Assembly: GCA_016713105.1 (NCBI GenBank)
Contig: JADJPS010000006.1
Coordinates: forward strand, 62,001-126,000
DNA from: Devosia sp.
GTDB lineage: Bacteria > Pseudomonadota > Alphaproteobacteria > Rhizobiales > Devosiaceae
Direction: 5' to 3'
Length of the DNA: 64,000 bases
The notes beneath the pieces were generated by a model. It saw only the letters and a list, made by a program, of their open reading frames with translations. It was not told the origin of the DNA and made no database searches. Positions 35,071 through 44,584 of this stretch are shown piece by piece; positions within the stretch are counted from its first letter, which is position 1; the number at the start of each line of letters is the position of its first letter. Position numbers and translations under genes: made by a program.

Positions 35071-36376
35071 ACCTGTTCCATCACCTCGCGGGCATTGACG
35101 AGGCGCGCCTCGGTTTCGCTCACCGTGTCGGCGATCGACTGGGCGAAGCCGCGCATCCGGAGGTCGATATCGTCGGCCCGGGCGGCAAAGCTCACGGCCA
35201 GCGTGTCCATCGCGGCGCGGCGCTCGTCGAGCATCGACAGCGTCATGCTGCCGGTCGAGTTGAGGTTGTCGGCGGCCTGGTCGAGGCTCTGCGCCTCGGC
35301 GTTGAGATTGCCCAGCATCGAGCCGAACTCGGCAACCATGCCGGCAATCGAGGTGCGCAGCGCACCGACGTGCTCGGTGACCATGCGGCCGGCCTCTTCG
35401 GTCGAGCCGATCGCCTCGCGCACGGTCGAGGAGTAGGTGGCGGTCTGCTGCGCGACGCTGGTCTCGAGGTTGGCGAGGTTGGCGGTCGAGGCGTCCAGCA
35501 CCTTCTGCAGCAGCAGGTTGGAGTCGTTGAGCTTGCCGAGCGCCGCCGTCACGTCGGTGAGGATGCGCGAGGTCGACTGGCTCATCAGGTCCTCGGCGGC
35601 CGAGGCGTTGGTGACGAGCGCCTGCTGCAGCACGTTGCCGTGGTTGGCGAGTGCCATCTCGAGTTGAGCCGAGCGGTCCGACACCAGGCTCGAGAAGGCG
35701 TCGGTATGCTCGGTGACGGTGCGGTTGATCTCGGCGACCTTGGCCCCGATGGCATCGGCGGCGGCGACCGCCTTGACCGAGATCAGCTCGTCGACATGGC
35801 GCGAGGTGACCTGGATCTGCTCGAGCGCATTGCGCACCGCCACATCCATGCGGTCGGCGGTGACGGTGACGTCCTCGGCGATCCCCTGGGTTGCGGCAAC
35901 GATGCGGCGCGAGATGGTCTCCTCGATGCGGTCGGCGCCGGACTCGAGGTCGGTCATCGACTGCACCAGCGCGGTATTGATGGCGGTGTTGAGCGAAGCG
36001 AGGCGCTCGGCCGTGATGTCGGCGCGGGCGGTGATCGCCTCGGGCAGGGTGCCGAGCCGCTGGTCGACCATGTCGGTGATCGCCTTGCGGGCCGAGTTGA
36101 CGCCGGTTTCGATGATGTCGGCGGCCTTGCGGGCGCTGTCGCCGACGGTCGCTGCGGCGCCGTCGATGCGCGCGGTGACGCCCGACTCGGCGTCGGCGAT
36201 CCTGAGGATGGCATTGTCGATGCCGCGGCCGAGGTTCTCGTTGACCTCCGCCACCTTGGACTGGATCAGGGTGGAAACGGACTGGGCGCGCTCGGCCATG
36301 GTTTCCGAGACGTTCCTGAGGCTCTGGTCGATCTTGTCGCGTGCCGTTGTGCCCTGGGAGTCGATGGTGCGGGCGA

Positions 36377-37390
36377 GTTCCGTGGTGCGCTCGCCGATCG
36401 CGGCGGCAATCCCCACGGTGTGGCTGCCCAGCGTCTCGGCGAGCTGCTGGGTGCGCGTGTTGAGCGCCTCGGCCAGTTCGGCGGAGCGGTTGGAGACGGT
36501 GGAGGCCAGGGCCTGGGTGCGCTGGTCGAGGCTGTCGCCGAACTGCTTGGCGTGCTGCGCCAGCGTCCCGTCCAGCGCCTGCGAGCGCCCCTCGATCAGC
36601 TGGTTGATCTGCTCGGCCCGGTTGCCCAGGCTCGAGTCGATCGACTGGGCGTGGGTGAGGATGGTGGTGTCGAGGGCCTGCGCATGGCCGGAAATGGTCT
36701 TGTCGAACGCCGTCACGTGCTGGGTGAGCGCATGGTCGAGTTCGCGGGCCCGCCCGGCGATCGCCTGGTCGAGCTGGTTGGTGCGGGTGGTCAGCGAAGT
36801 CTCGAGTTCGCCGCTGCGCAGCTGCAGCGCCTGTGCCAGTTCGCCGGTGCGGGTGGCGAGCGTCTGGCTGAGGTCGGCGGTCTGCGCGGCGAGCGTGCCG
36901 CCCAGTTCGGAGGTCCGTTCGGCGAGCGTCTGCCCGAGGTCGGTGGTCCGCGTGGCCAGCGTCTGGCCGAGGTCGGTGGTCCGGGCGGCGAGCACCTGGC
37001 CCAGCTCGCTGGTCCGGCCGGCAAGGGTCTGGTTGAAGTCGGCTGTCCGCGCCGCCAGCGACTGGCCCAGGTCGGCAGTCCGGGTGGTGATCGCCTGCTC
37101 GAGCTCGTTGGTGCGCGTGGTCAGCGCCAGTTCCAACTCGCGGGTGCGGCCGGACAGCGCCTCGTCGATCTCACGGGCCCGTCCGAGCAGGGTCTCGGAG
37201 AAGTCGACATTGCGGTTCTGCAGCGTCTCGTTGAGCAGTTGCGTGCGGGCGTCGACCGCGTCGGCAATCACCTGGGTGTGGCCCTCGAGCGCATCGGAGA
37301 GTTCGCGGCTGCGGTTGGCGATGGTCTCGGTGATCTGCTTGGTGCGCTGGCCCAGCGTCTCGGTCATCTCGCGGGTGCGCTGGCCGACGA
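36377..37390 (-). repeat. 11-residue (33-base) repeat array A in the gpr-like gene
   Basis: Up to about thirty degenerate copies of an 11-residue unit such as TRTNELEQAI, ARTTDLGQTL and TRTGELAQAL. The high copy number and similarity make this region the most repetitive in the window, so assembly collapse or expansion is possible here. Boundaries are approximate. Confidence 0.6.
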
Positions 37391-39059
37391 TCTCGTTGAA
37401 GTGCTCGGACTTCTCGTCGAGCGCCATCTCGAGGACGTTGGCGCGCGCCGCAAAGCTCGCATTGTGCTTGTCGAGGGCGGCGACCAGCCGGTCGCCCTTG
37501 TCGCCGATGACGCCGTCGAGGGTGGAGAGGCGCGCATCGATGACCACGGCGATCTCGTCGAGGCGGGCGTCGAACTGCGCAAGGTTCTGCGAGCCGGCGC
37601 CGGTGAGGGTGACGCGGGCGCGCTCGGTGGTGTCGTCCAGCGCGCCGGAGAGCTCGATCATCGCAGACTGCAGCCGGCTCTCCATCGAGTTGACCTGGAT
37701 CTGCACCTGCTCGTCGAGCTGGCGGCTGAGGCCGGAGAGCAGTTGCTCCGCCTCGCGCGCCCGGCCGGTGATGTCGGAGGCGATGCGGGTGCCGATCATG
37801 TCGAGCGAGCTCGACACTTCATGGCCGCGGTCGCGCAGCTGGTCGAGCAGCGTGATGCCGCCCTGGCTCAGGAGCTTCGCCAGCGAGGAGGTGCGGTTGT
37901 CGATGGCGTCTCACAGCGTCACCGTGCGGCTGTCGAGCGCCTCGGTGAGGGACTCCAGCCGGCCGTCGATCACCGAGCTCAGCTCGTGCGTGCGGTTCTC
38001 GAAGGCGCCGGAAATGGTGCTGGCGCGGTCCTCGAGCGTGATATTGAGGCGCGAGGCGGAATCGTCGAGGGCCACCAGCAGGTGGCTGGTGCGCTGGTCG
38101 ATCAGCGACACGAAGCTCTCGGTGCGCTCGCCGAAGGCGGCGTTCAGCGAGTTGCCGGCGGTTTCGAGCGCCGTGGTCAGGTTGCCGCCCGACTCGACGA
38201 TCGTGCCGGCGATGCGCTGGCTGATCATGTCGAGGTCGAACACCAGCCCGGTATGGCTCTCGGTGATCGCCTCGCGCACGCGCTCGGTGTTGGTGATCAC
38301 CGCTTCGCGCTGGCTGGCCAGTTCCTGGATCAGCGCGCGCATGCGGGATTCATTGTCCGAATAGGTGCGCTCGAGCGCGGTGACCTCGTTGTGGATCATC
38401 ACCTCGAGTTCGCCGGCGCGGGAGAGGGCGCGCTCGAGGCCGTCGCCGAGCGCGTTCACCTCGCGGCGCACCGCCTGGCCCACCGAGGCGACCTTTTCGG
38501 AGGCGGTGGTTTCGGGTTCGGCGAGGCGGATCGCCGCCTGCGTCACGGCAGCGGCCGCGTTGCGCAGGTCCTGCGCGCGCCGGATCAGGGCGGCAATGGC
38601 GAAGATGCCGACCACCGGCACCACCGCCAGCGTCACGAGGCCGATGAAGTCGTTCGAGCCCCAGAAGGGGGGGGAGCCGAGTTCGGCGCCATTGCGGATC
38701 AGCGCCACGAGCGCGATCGCCACCACCCAGCCGAGAGCGACGAAACCGGCCACCATGGTCGGGGCGCCGGAGGACTTGCTCTGCAGGCCGTAGAGGATGC
38801 GCGAACTCTGGAAACGGTCGTCATTGGCGACCGAGCCGGTCTGCGCCGCGAACTTGTCGGCGGTGCGCTGGCGCTCCGAGCGCGGCGAGGTGTCGCGCGT
38901 CACCGGCCGCGGCCCCGAGCGTTCGGGCTGCGGCGGCGGCTCGGGCGCGGCGGCCGGCTGGTCAAGGCCGGCGAACACCGAGTCCTTGAGCGCGTCCTCC
39001 ACCGCAGAGAATGCCAGAGTTGCAGGATCGTTCTGGGGGGTCGAGGACTTCTTTGCCAT

Positions 39060-39401
39060 ACTCGTTACAACTCTCGCATCGGCACTCGGCAGGCCTTCAG
39101 AGCTGGCATTGGACCACTTCCGGAGTTCCGGGAAGCCATCCAAATTGGGTAAAATGCGATTAAAACGCCTCGCGATCCGACCCTTGCCCCACGCCGCCGC
39201 ACGCTTGGTGGAAGCTCTGATATACAATCAATTTGAGGCAAACCGAACGCTTTCTTAACAGAAGGTTAATTTCCGCTCGGAATGCGGCTCCTTGAGGGCA
39301 TCGATAAAATTGCAGGCTTCCGCTTCGGCCTGCCTTCATGCGCGTTCGCTAGCTTGGCCATGCGTCCCGGAAGTGGGCGCGACTAAGCGAAGGGCGGCGG
39401 C
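39060..39401. other. Divergent promoter region between gpr-like and Hpt genes
   Basis: A 342-base AT-richer gap (for example GATATACAATCAATTTGAGG) with no open frame worth reporting. It must hold the promoters of both divergent genes and contains the CtrA-type box listed separately at 39255. Confidence 0.6.
39255..39269. promoter_or_regulatory. CtrA-type binding site
   Basis: TTAACAGAAGGTTAA is an exact TTAA-N7-TTAA, the consensus of the alphaproteobacterial cell-cycle regulator CtrA. It lies 196 bases upstream of the gpr-like start and 133 bases upstream of the Hpt gene. Cell-cycle control of one or both is inferred from motif and position only. Confidence 0.65.
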
Positions 39402-39791
39402 ATGGCTCAGAACAACGCGCACGGGATCGGGCAGGACGCCGTCGTTCCCGGACACGGCCACGGTCCGATCGACCTCGATCACCTGGCGCGACAGGCGATG
39501 GGCGATCCCGGCCTCACCGATGAGGTGCTGCGGCTCTACGCCAGCATGTCCGCGGTCTACATGGGCCGGATCGAGCAGAGCACGACGACCGCGGCGCTGC
39601 TCGAACACCTGCATACGCTCAAGAGCGCTGCCGCCGGCATCGGCGCCTGGGGCGTCCGGGATCTCGCGCGCCTCGCCGAGGACGAACTGCGGTCCGGTGG
39701 TCCTGCCAATCCCGAGCGGATCGAGGACATCGCGATGGCGGTGGCCGAATGCAGCGAGTATATCGCGGCGTTGCTCGAGCAGGCCGCCTGA
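39402..39791 (+). CDS. Hpt domain histidine phosphotransfer protein
   Basis: A 129-residue four-helix Hpt protein. The phosphorylated His is His71 in HLHTLKSAAAGIGAWGV, the usual H-x-L-K-S/G-A-A signature, flanked by the expected helices. It would relay phosphate between receiver domains, such as a cell-cycle or flagellar relay. A CtrA-type site lies upstream, and the gene is followed 94 bases later by a ferredoxin gene. The neighbourhood of gpr, Hpt and ferredoxin genes agrees with what I remember for this locus in Hyphomicrobiales. Confidence 0.85.
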   Translation: MAQNNAHGIGQDAVVPGHGHGPIDLDHLARQAMGDPGLTDEVLRLYASMSAVYMGRIEQSTTTAALLEHLHTLKSAAAGIGAWGVRDLARLAEDELRSGGPANPERIEDIAMAVAECSEYIAALLEQAA

Positions 39792-39885
39792 GGCCGCCGG
39801 AGCGCCCGAGGGCGCGACGGAAGGCGTGCTTGCCGGGTCACTGCGGCGCGTCTATATCCGGGCGCGACCCGAGAGCAGAGACCAG

Positions 39886-40206
39886 ATGGCCCACATCACC
39901 TATATCGAATCCAGCGGCACGCGGCACGAAACCGAGGGCGAGACCGGTTCGACCGTCATGGAGACCGCCATCATGCATGGCGTGCCCGGCATCGTTGCCG
40001 AGTGCGGCGGCGCCTGCACCTGCGCCACCTGCCATGTCTATGTCGATGACGCCTGGACCGACGTGGTCGGCGGACCGTCGATGATGGAAGAGGACATGCT
40101 GGATTTCGCCTACGACGTTCGCCCCACCAGCCGCCTCAGCTGCCAGATCAAGGTGCGCGACGAGATCAACGGCCTCGTGGTGCACGTCCCCTCCCGGCAG
40201 GGGTAG
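39886..40206 (+). CDS. [2Fe-2S] adrenodoxin-type ferredoxin
   Basis: A 106-residue ferredoxin with Cys ligands in ECGGACTCATCHVYVDDAW and SRLSCQIKV, giving C-x5-C-x2-C-x(n)-C, the adrenodoxin/FdxB-type spacing. It carries single electrons in the cytosol, for example to P450 or Fe-S enzymes. It is a close relative of the ferredoxin at 48449. ATG 39886 follows GAGAGCAGAGACCAG. The partner could be CysI, via the FNR at 46043, but this is inference. Confidence 0.93.
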   Translation: MAHITYIESSGTRHETEGETGSTVMETAIMHGVPGIVAECGGACTCATCHVYVDDAWTDVVGGPSMMEEDMLDFAYDVRPTSRLSCQIKVRDEINGLVVHVPSRQG

Positions 40207-40210
40207 CATT

Positions 40211-40258
40211 GATCTGGACCTGATGGCGGTCTAGATCAGCGGTCCACAATTATGGACC
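40211..40258. promoter_or_regulatory. Two palindromes with four GGTCCA-type half-sites upstream of phd
   Basis: GATCTGGACC (40211-40220) and GGTCTAGATC (40228-40237) form an imperfect palindrome. GGTCCA (40241-40246) and TGGACC (40253-40258) form a perfect one with spacer CAATTA. All four half-sites share TGGACC or a one-base variant. Ending 9 bases before the Phd start, they look like a cooperative autoregulatory operator of the toxin-antitoxin pair. Confidence 0.75.
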
Positions 40259-40267
40259 AGATTACCC

Positions 40268-40513
40268 ATGAACATTCCGATCACCGAGGCCAAGGCTCAA
40301 CTCACCGAGTTGGTTCGTCGGGCAGAGAACGGAGAAGACGTGGTGCTGACTCGTCATGGCAGACCAACGGTCCGCCTCGTACCGACGGAAGCGGCGCCTC
40401 GGCGCAAGCTGGATCGGGCGCTCATTGATGAGATCACGCGCCAGGCCATGGCGAAGATGAAGCCCGGTCCTTGGGACGAGGGCATGTACGACGAGGGCGG
40501 GTTGCCGAAGTGA
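40268..40513 (+). CDS. Phd/YefM-type antitoxin
   Basis: An 81-residue antitoxin with the PhdYeFM N-terminal DNA-binding fold: MNIPITEAKAQLTELVRRAE, then NGEDVVLTRHGRPTVRLVP. The C-terminal 40 residues (DRALIDEITRQAMAKMKPGP) are the toxin-binding tail. It is expected to repress its own operon through the palindromes before it. Its TGA overlaps the GTG start of the toxin by four bases (GTGA), which couples their translation. Confidence 0.92.
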   Translation: MNIPITEAKAQLTELVRRAENGEDVVLTRHGRPTVRLVPTEAAPRRKLDRALIDEITRQAMAKMKPGPWDEGMYDEGGLPK

Positions 40514-40890
40514 TCGTTGTCGATACGTCGGCGCTGGTGGCCATTCTCAAGCGAGAACCTCTCCGCGACGCCTGCATCGAGGCGCTCGACCAGAATGCAG
40601 CCTGCATGTCGGCGGGAACGCTGGTGGAATGCTTTGTGACTGCCGAGTGGAACGGGGTTGGCGACGAGATGCGCAGGATGATTGGGGCATTGGCCCCCCA
40701 GATCATCCCCGTAACGGATGAGACGGCCTATGAGGCCCATCTTGCCTACAAGCGATGGGGAGAAGGCCGCCATCCTGCCGGCCTGAACTTCGGTGATTGC
40801 TTCTCCTACGTCGCGGCAACGCAGCGTTCATTGCCCCTCCTCTTCGTCGGCAACGACTTCTCCCAGACCGACATTGTCAGCGCCCTTTAG
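40510..40890 (+). CDS. VapC-type PIN-domain ribonuclease toxin
   Basis: A 126-residue PIN ribonuclease. It starts at GTG 40510, giving IVVDTSALVAILKREP with the first catalytic Asp. The second acidic site is around AGTLVECFV, and LNFGDCFSYVAATQRSLPLLFVGNDFSQTDI holds the others, all intact. VapC toxins cut tRNA or rRNA to stop translation when the antitoxin is lost. The 139-residue longer frame starting at 40471 overlaps the antitoxin and is not preferred. Confidence 0.92.
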   Translation: MIVVDTSALVAILKREPLRDACIEALDQNAACMSAGTLVECFVTAEWNGVGDEMRRMIGALAPQIIPVTDETAYEAHLAYKRWGEGRHPAGLNFGDCFSYVAATQRSLPLLFVGNDFSQTDIVSAL

Positions 40891-41064
40891 GCACCTGCGT
40901 TCCACGCCTTGCCACCCCCGTGGATTCTTTTGTCCGTCTCGGCTATTCCCCCTCAACGCAATTCTAATCCGCACCCGCCACGAGAAACATTAAAGCTATT
41001 GAATATCAACGGCTTGTTGGCGAACGCGGCGGCGAGTATCTAGGCACTTCCGGAAAGGCGGCCA

Positions 41065-42456
41065 ATGGGCGAGCTGAGCACATTCCCTGTCAGCTACAAG
41101 GTCGAGGGCAAGCGCATCGTCATCGTCGGCGGTGGCGAGGAGGCCCTCAACAAGGCCCGGTTGGCGATAAAGACGACTGCATCGGTCGTGATAATCTCCC
41201 CGGAGCCGCAGCCCGATTTCGCCGAACTCCCGGTCTCCGTCCTGGCGCGGGCCTTCCGGCCCGACGATCTGGTTGATGCGGCACTGGTCTTCGTCGCCTG
41301 CACCGGCGCCGACGGCGAGGCAGCCAAGGCCGCGGCGCGGGCGCGGGGCATCCCGCTCAATGTCGTCGACGTTCCTTCCGAGTGCGATTTCTACACCCCC
41401 GCGATCATCGATCGTGCGCCCGTCAGCATCGCGGTGGCGTCCGAAGGCGATGCGCCGGTGCTGGCGCGGCTGATCCGGGCCCGCATCGAGGCGGCCCTGT
41501 CGCCCAATCTCGGCGCGCTGGCCCGGCTGGCGGGGGGCATGCGGGCGCGGGTGGCCGAACTGCTGCCCGGCGCGCGGGCCCGGCGCTACTACGAGGAACT
41601 GGTCACCTCACCCGAAGTCGAGGCCGCGTTCCTGCATGGCGAGGGTCCCGCCAAGGCCGAGGCGCTGCTCGACCAGCATGTGGCCGAGGGCGACAGTCCG
41701 GGCGTCGTCTGGCTGATCGGGGCAGGGCCCGGTTCCGAGGATCTGCTGACACTGCGGGCCCAGCGCCTGCTGCAGCAGGCCGATGTCATCGTCCACGATC
41801 ACCTCGTGCCGGCAGCGGCGGTCGAGATGGGGCGGCGCGATGCCGAGCGCATCCTCGTGGGCAAGCAGAAGGGGCACCACTCCTTCACCCAGTCCGAGAT
41901 CAATGCGCTGATCGTCCGCCTCGCCGGGGCCGGCAAGCGGGTGGCGCGGCTGAAGGGCGGCGATCCGATGGTGTTCGGGCGGGCCGGCGAGGAGATCGAG
42001 GCGCTCAAGGCGCACGGCATCGACTACCATGTCGTGCCGGGCGTCACCGCAGCGCTGGCGGCGGCCGCCGACACGGCAACGCCGGTAACGCTCAGGCAGG
42101 TCTCCACCGGCTTCGTGCTGGCCACGGCTCACGGGGCCAATTCCGAGGAACTCAGGCACTGGGCGGCGCTGGCCTCGGCCGGGCTGACGCTGGCGCTCTA
42201 CATGGGCAAGTCGGTTGCCGGGCCGACCGCGGCGCGGCTGATCGCGGAGGGCGCGAGCCCCGCCATCCCGGTCGGTGTCGTGGTCCGGGCCGGCCGCAAC
42301 GACCGGGTTCTCTACCGCGGTACCCTCGGTTCGCTGTCGAGTGGGGCAACCGCACTCGAGGACGGGCCGGCGATCATCTTCGTGGGCGAGGCGATCGCCC
42401 ATGGCGACTGGCGGCAGGCGAACGCGCTCGCCCGCGCCGAATTCAAGGTGGCATAG
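41065..42456 (+). CDS. cysG: Siroheme synthase (CysG)
   Basis: A bifunctional 463-residue enzyme that turns uroporphyrinogen III into siroheme, the cofactor of CysI. Residues 1 to about 205 form the precorrin-2 dehydrogenase/ferrochelatase (VGGGEEALNKARLAIKT, VDVPSECDFYTPAII). Residues about 215-455 form the SUMT methyltransferase (GAGPGSEDLLTLRAQRLL, RLKGGDPMVFGRAGEEIEAL, YHVVPGVTAALAAAA). It starts the sulfate-assimilation cluster, and the DUF2849 gene begins 3 bases after its stop. Confidence 0.95.
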   Translation: MGELSTFPVSYKVEGKRIVIVGGGEEALNKARLAIKTTASVVIISPEPQPDFAELPVSVLARAFRPDDLVDAALVFVACTGADGEAAKAAARARGIPLNVVDVPSECDFYTPAIIDRAPVSIAVASEGDAPVLARLIRARIEAALSPNLGALARLAGGMRARVAELLPGARARRYYEELVTSPEVEAAFLHGEGPAKAEALLDQHVAEGDSPGVVWLIGAGPGSEDLLTLRAQRLLQQADVIVHDHLVPAAAVEMGRRDAERILVGKQKGHHSFTQSEINALIVRLAGAGKRVARLKGGDPMVFGRAGEEIEALKAHGIDYHVVPGVTAALAAAADTATPVTLRQVSTGFVLATAHGANSEELRHWAALASAGLTLALYMGKSVAGPTAARLIAEGASPAIPVGVVVRAGRNDRVLYRGTLGSLSSGATALEDGPAIIFVGEAIAHGDWRQANALARAEFKVA

Positions 42457-42459
42457 GCG

Positions 42460-42765
42460 ATGGAAATCCTCACCGGCAACGAACTGATGAGCGGGGCGAC
42501 GGTCTATCTCGACCGCGCCGGCAACTGGGTCGAGGACCTGCAGCAGGCGCGCATCTTCTCCAGGGACGAGGCCGGGGCGCGCGATGTCGCCATCGCCGCG
42601 ACGAAGAGCACCGGCCGCATCAACTCGGTCGAGACCGAGACCGTCAGGCTCGAGGCCGGCACCATCGTTCCCGACCGTATCCGCGAGCGCATCCGCGCCG
42701 AGGGTCCGACCACGCCGCGCTTCGAGCGCCAGCATCTCGATGAGGACGGCCATGTATCGATATGA
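42460..42765 (+). CDS. DUF2849 domain protein
   Basis: A 101-residue protein of the DUF2849 family, in my recollection always found beside siroheme/sulfite reductase genes of alphaproteobacteria. Recognisable parts are GNELMSGATVYLDRAGNWVE and RIFSRDEAGARDVAIAATK. No catalytic motif is visible; a role in CysI assembly or regulation is inferred from context only. It starts three bases after cysG ends and its end overlaps cysI by 14 bases. Confidence 0.9.
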   Translation: MEILTGNELMSGATVYLDRAGNWVEDLQQARIFSRDEAGARDVAIAATKSTGRINSVETETVRLEAGTIVPDRIRERIRAEGPTTPRFERQHLDEDGHVSI

Positions 42766-44414
42766 CGAGTTCGACGCCGCCTTCGTGAAGGCGCGCACCA
42801 CGCAGTTTTCCGACCAGGTGGCCCGGCGCCTCTCCGGCGAGCTCAACGAGGACCAGTTCCGGCCGCTCCGGCTGATGAACGGGCTCTACCTGCAGCTGCA
42901 TGCCTACATGCTGCGCGTCGCGGTGCCCTATGGCACGATGAGTTCGCGCCAGCTCAGGATGCTGGCGCACATCGCGCGCACCTATGATCGCGGCTACGGC
43001 CATTTCACCACGCGCCAGAACATCCAGTTCAACTGGCCCAAGCTCAGGGACATCCCGAAGATCCTCGAGGACTTGGCTGCGGTCGAGATGCACGCCATCC
43101 AGACCTCGGGCAATTGCATCCGCAATATCACGACGGACCAGTTCGCCGGCGCCGCCGCCGACGAGCTGATCGATCCGCGGCCGGTCGCCGAAATCCTTCG
43201 CCAGTGGTCCTCGCTCCACCCCGAGTTCAGCTACCTGCCGCGCAAGTTCAAGATCGCCATGAGCGGGGCGACGCACGATCGGGCGGCGATCCGCTTCCAC
43301 GACATCGGGTTGCAGGGGACCGCCGATGCCGGCGGCGAGATCGGCTGGCAGGTCTGGGTCGGCGGTGGCCTCGGCCGCACCCCGATGATCGGCAAGCAGA
43401 TCAGCCCGTTCGTGCCGCATGAGCACCTGCTCGCCTATCTCGAGCATCCTGCGCGTCTACAACCTCTACGGACGGCGCGACAACAAGTACAAGGCCCGCA
43501 TCAAGATCCTGGTGCACGAGGAGGGTATCGATTCCATCCGTCGCCAGGTCGAGGAGGAGTTTGCCCAGGTGAAGGGCGGCGTGCTTGCCCTGCTGCAGGC
43601 CGAACTCGATCGCATCGGCGCCTACTTCGCCGCGCCGGCCTACGAGCGGCTCAACGCCACGACGCTTGATACTGCCCGCGAAAAGGTGCTCAACCCCACC
43701 TATGGCCGCTGGCTCGAGCGCAACCTCAACGCCCACCGCCAGCCGGGCTATGTCTCCGTTACCATCTCGCTGAAACCGGTCGGCGGCGCGCCCGGCGATG
43801 CGACCGACGCCCAGATGGACGTCGTCGCCGACCTTGCCGAGCGCTACTCGTTCGACGAGCTGCGGGTCAGCCACGAGCAGAACCTGGTGCTGCCGCATGT
43901 GCGCATCGCCGATCTGCCGGCGATCTACGAGACCCTGGTCGCGAACGGCCTCGCCGAAGGCAATGCCGGGCAGATCACCGACATGATCTGCTGCCCGGGG
44001 CTCGATTTCTGCGCGCTCGCCAATGCCCGCTCGATCCCGCTGGCCCAGGAACTCACCCGCACCTTCGCGGCGCCCGAGCGGCAGGCCGAGATCGGCGATC
44101 TCAAGATCAAGATTTCGGGCTGCATCAACGCCTGCGGCCACCACCATGTCGGCCATATCGGCATCCTGGGGGTTGAGAAGAAGGGCACCGAGCTCTACCA
44201 GATCAGCGTCGGGGGCGATGCTACCGAGCAGGCCGCGATCGGCGACATCCTTGGCCACGGCTTCGTCGTCGAGGACGTGCCGGCCGCGATCGAGCGTCTC
44301 GTCGACGCCTACATCGCCCGCCGCCAGAGCCCTGCCGAGCCCTTCATCGCCGCCTACCGCCGCCTCGGCCGGGAGCCGTTCAAGGAGGCGCTGTATGGCT
44401 CAAGCTCGCACTGA
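42752..44414 (+). pseudogene. cysI: Sulfite reductase hemoprotein (CysI-type), frameshifted
   Basis: A siroheme [4Fe-4S] sulfite/nitrite reductase of about 553 residues if read as one gene. The first frame (42752 to about 43444: GLYLQLHAYMLRVAVPYGTM, GHFTTRQNIQFNWPKL, TSGNCIRNITTDQFAG) is followed by a phase change after FVPHEHLLAYLE. The second frame resumes at ILRVYNLYGRRDNKYKARIK. It keeps the cluster ligands in TDMICCPGLDFCALANARSI and KISGCINACGHHHVGHIG. One extra C at about 43445, or two missing bases, explains the shift. Apart from this the sequence is intact, so an assembly error is plausible. The electron donor would be ferredoxin or a flavoprotein. Confidence 0.85.
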
Positions 44415-44439
44415 GGACCTGGCGCTGGCGCACCGCCTT

Positions 44440-44551
44440 CCTTCTCCCCTTGCGGGAGAAGGTGGCGCGCAGCGCCGGATGAGGGGTCTGCGATCTCTGC
44501 AGGAGACCCCTCATCCGCCCTTCGGGCACCTTCTCCCGCAAGGGGAGAAGG
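44440..44551. repeat. Large inverted repeat, CCTTCTCCCC type
   Basis: The arms 44440-44489 and 44504-44551 are inverted copies of CCTTCTCCCCTTGCGGGAGA-GGTGnnn-GGATGAGGGGTCT, with a 14-base centre. The whole could fold into a hairpin of about 45 base pairs with a few mismatches. The left-arm type recurs at 27526. It sits between cysI and the cysH fusion gene, so it may weaken or end transcription between them, or be a mobile miniature element. Confidence 0.85.
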
Positions 44552-44584
44552 CGCTCGCTGCGGCATCTAGCCAAAGAGCCCGCC

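Larger units (their letters stand above)
33609..39059 (-). pseudogene. gpr: Giant polar-growth protein, GPR/RgsE-like, interrupted by an in-frame TGA
   Basis: One continuous frame of 1817 codons including the stop codon, broken only by a TGA at 37911-37913 (about codon 383). The downstream part stays in phase (DAIDNRTSSLAKLLSQGGIT), and a C-to-T change of an Arg CGA is the simplest explanation. N-terminal 140 residues are polar and Pro-rich, followed by two membrane helices (MVAGFVALGWVVAIALVALI; LVTLAVVPVVGIFAIAALI). Then come some 1500 residues of coiled coil. Arrays of 11-residue repeats of the T-R-T-x-E-L-x-Q type occur at about 36377-37390 and 34645-35070. The C-terminal 300 residues are Pro/Ala linkers and a short globular end. 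This matches the Growth Pole Ring protein of Agrobacterium and RgsE of Sinorhizobium, needed for unipolar elongation. ATG 39059 starts MAKKSSTPQNDPATLAF. Confidence 0.8.

Noticed and set aside
36377..37390. CRISPR-like direct repeats
   Set aside because: The repeats are inside a coding frame, have no unique spacers of constant length, and translate to 11-residue coiled-coil units.
37911..37913. TGA in gpr read as selenocysteine
   Set aside because: No Cys is expected at this place in a coiled-coil region and no hairpin typical of a SECIS follows. Nonsense or sequence error is more likely.
33585..39152. A plus-strand open frame of 1855 codons covering the whole gpr-like gene
   Set aside because: It is the antisense of a repetitive, GC-rich, Ala/Thr/Leu-rich coding region. 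Its translation (long Gly/Ala/Arg/Val runs) has no domain and no start signal. It is an artefact of codon bias and repeats.
40471..40890. A longer VapC start 39 bases upstream
   Set aside because: The extra residues (MGRGHVRRGRVAE) lie inside the antitoxin frame. The GTG at 40510 gives the exact PIN N-terminus and the GTGA overlap.
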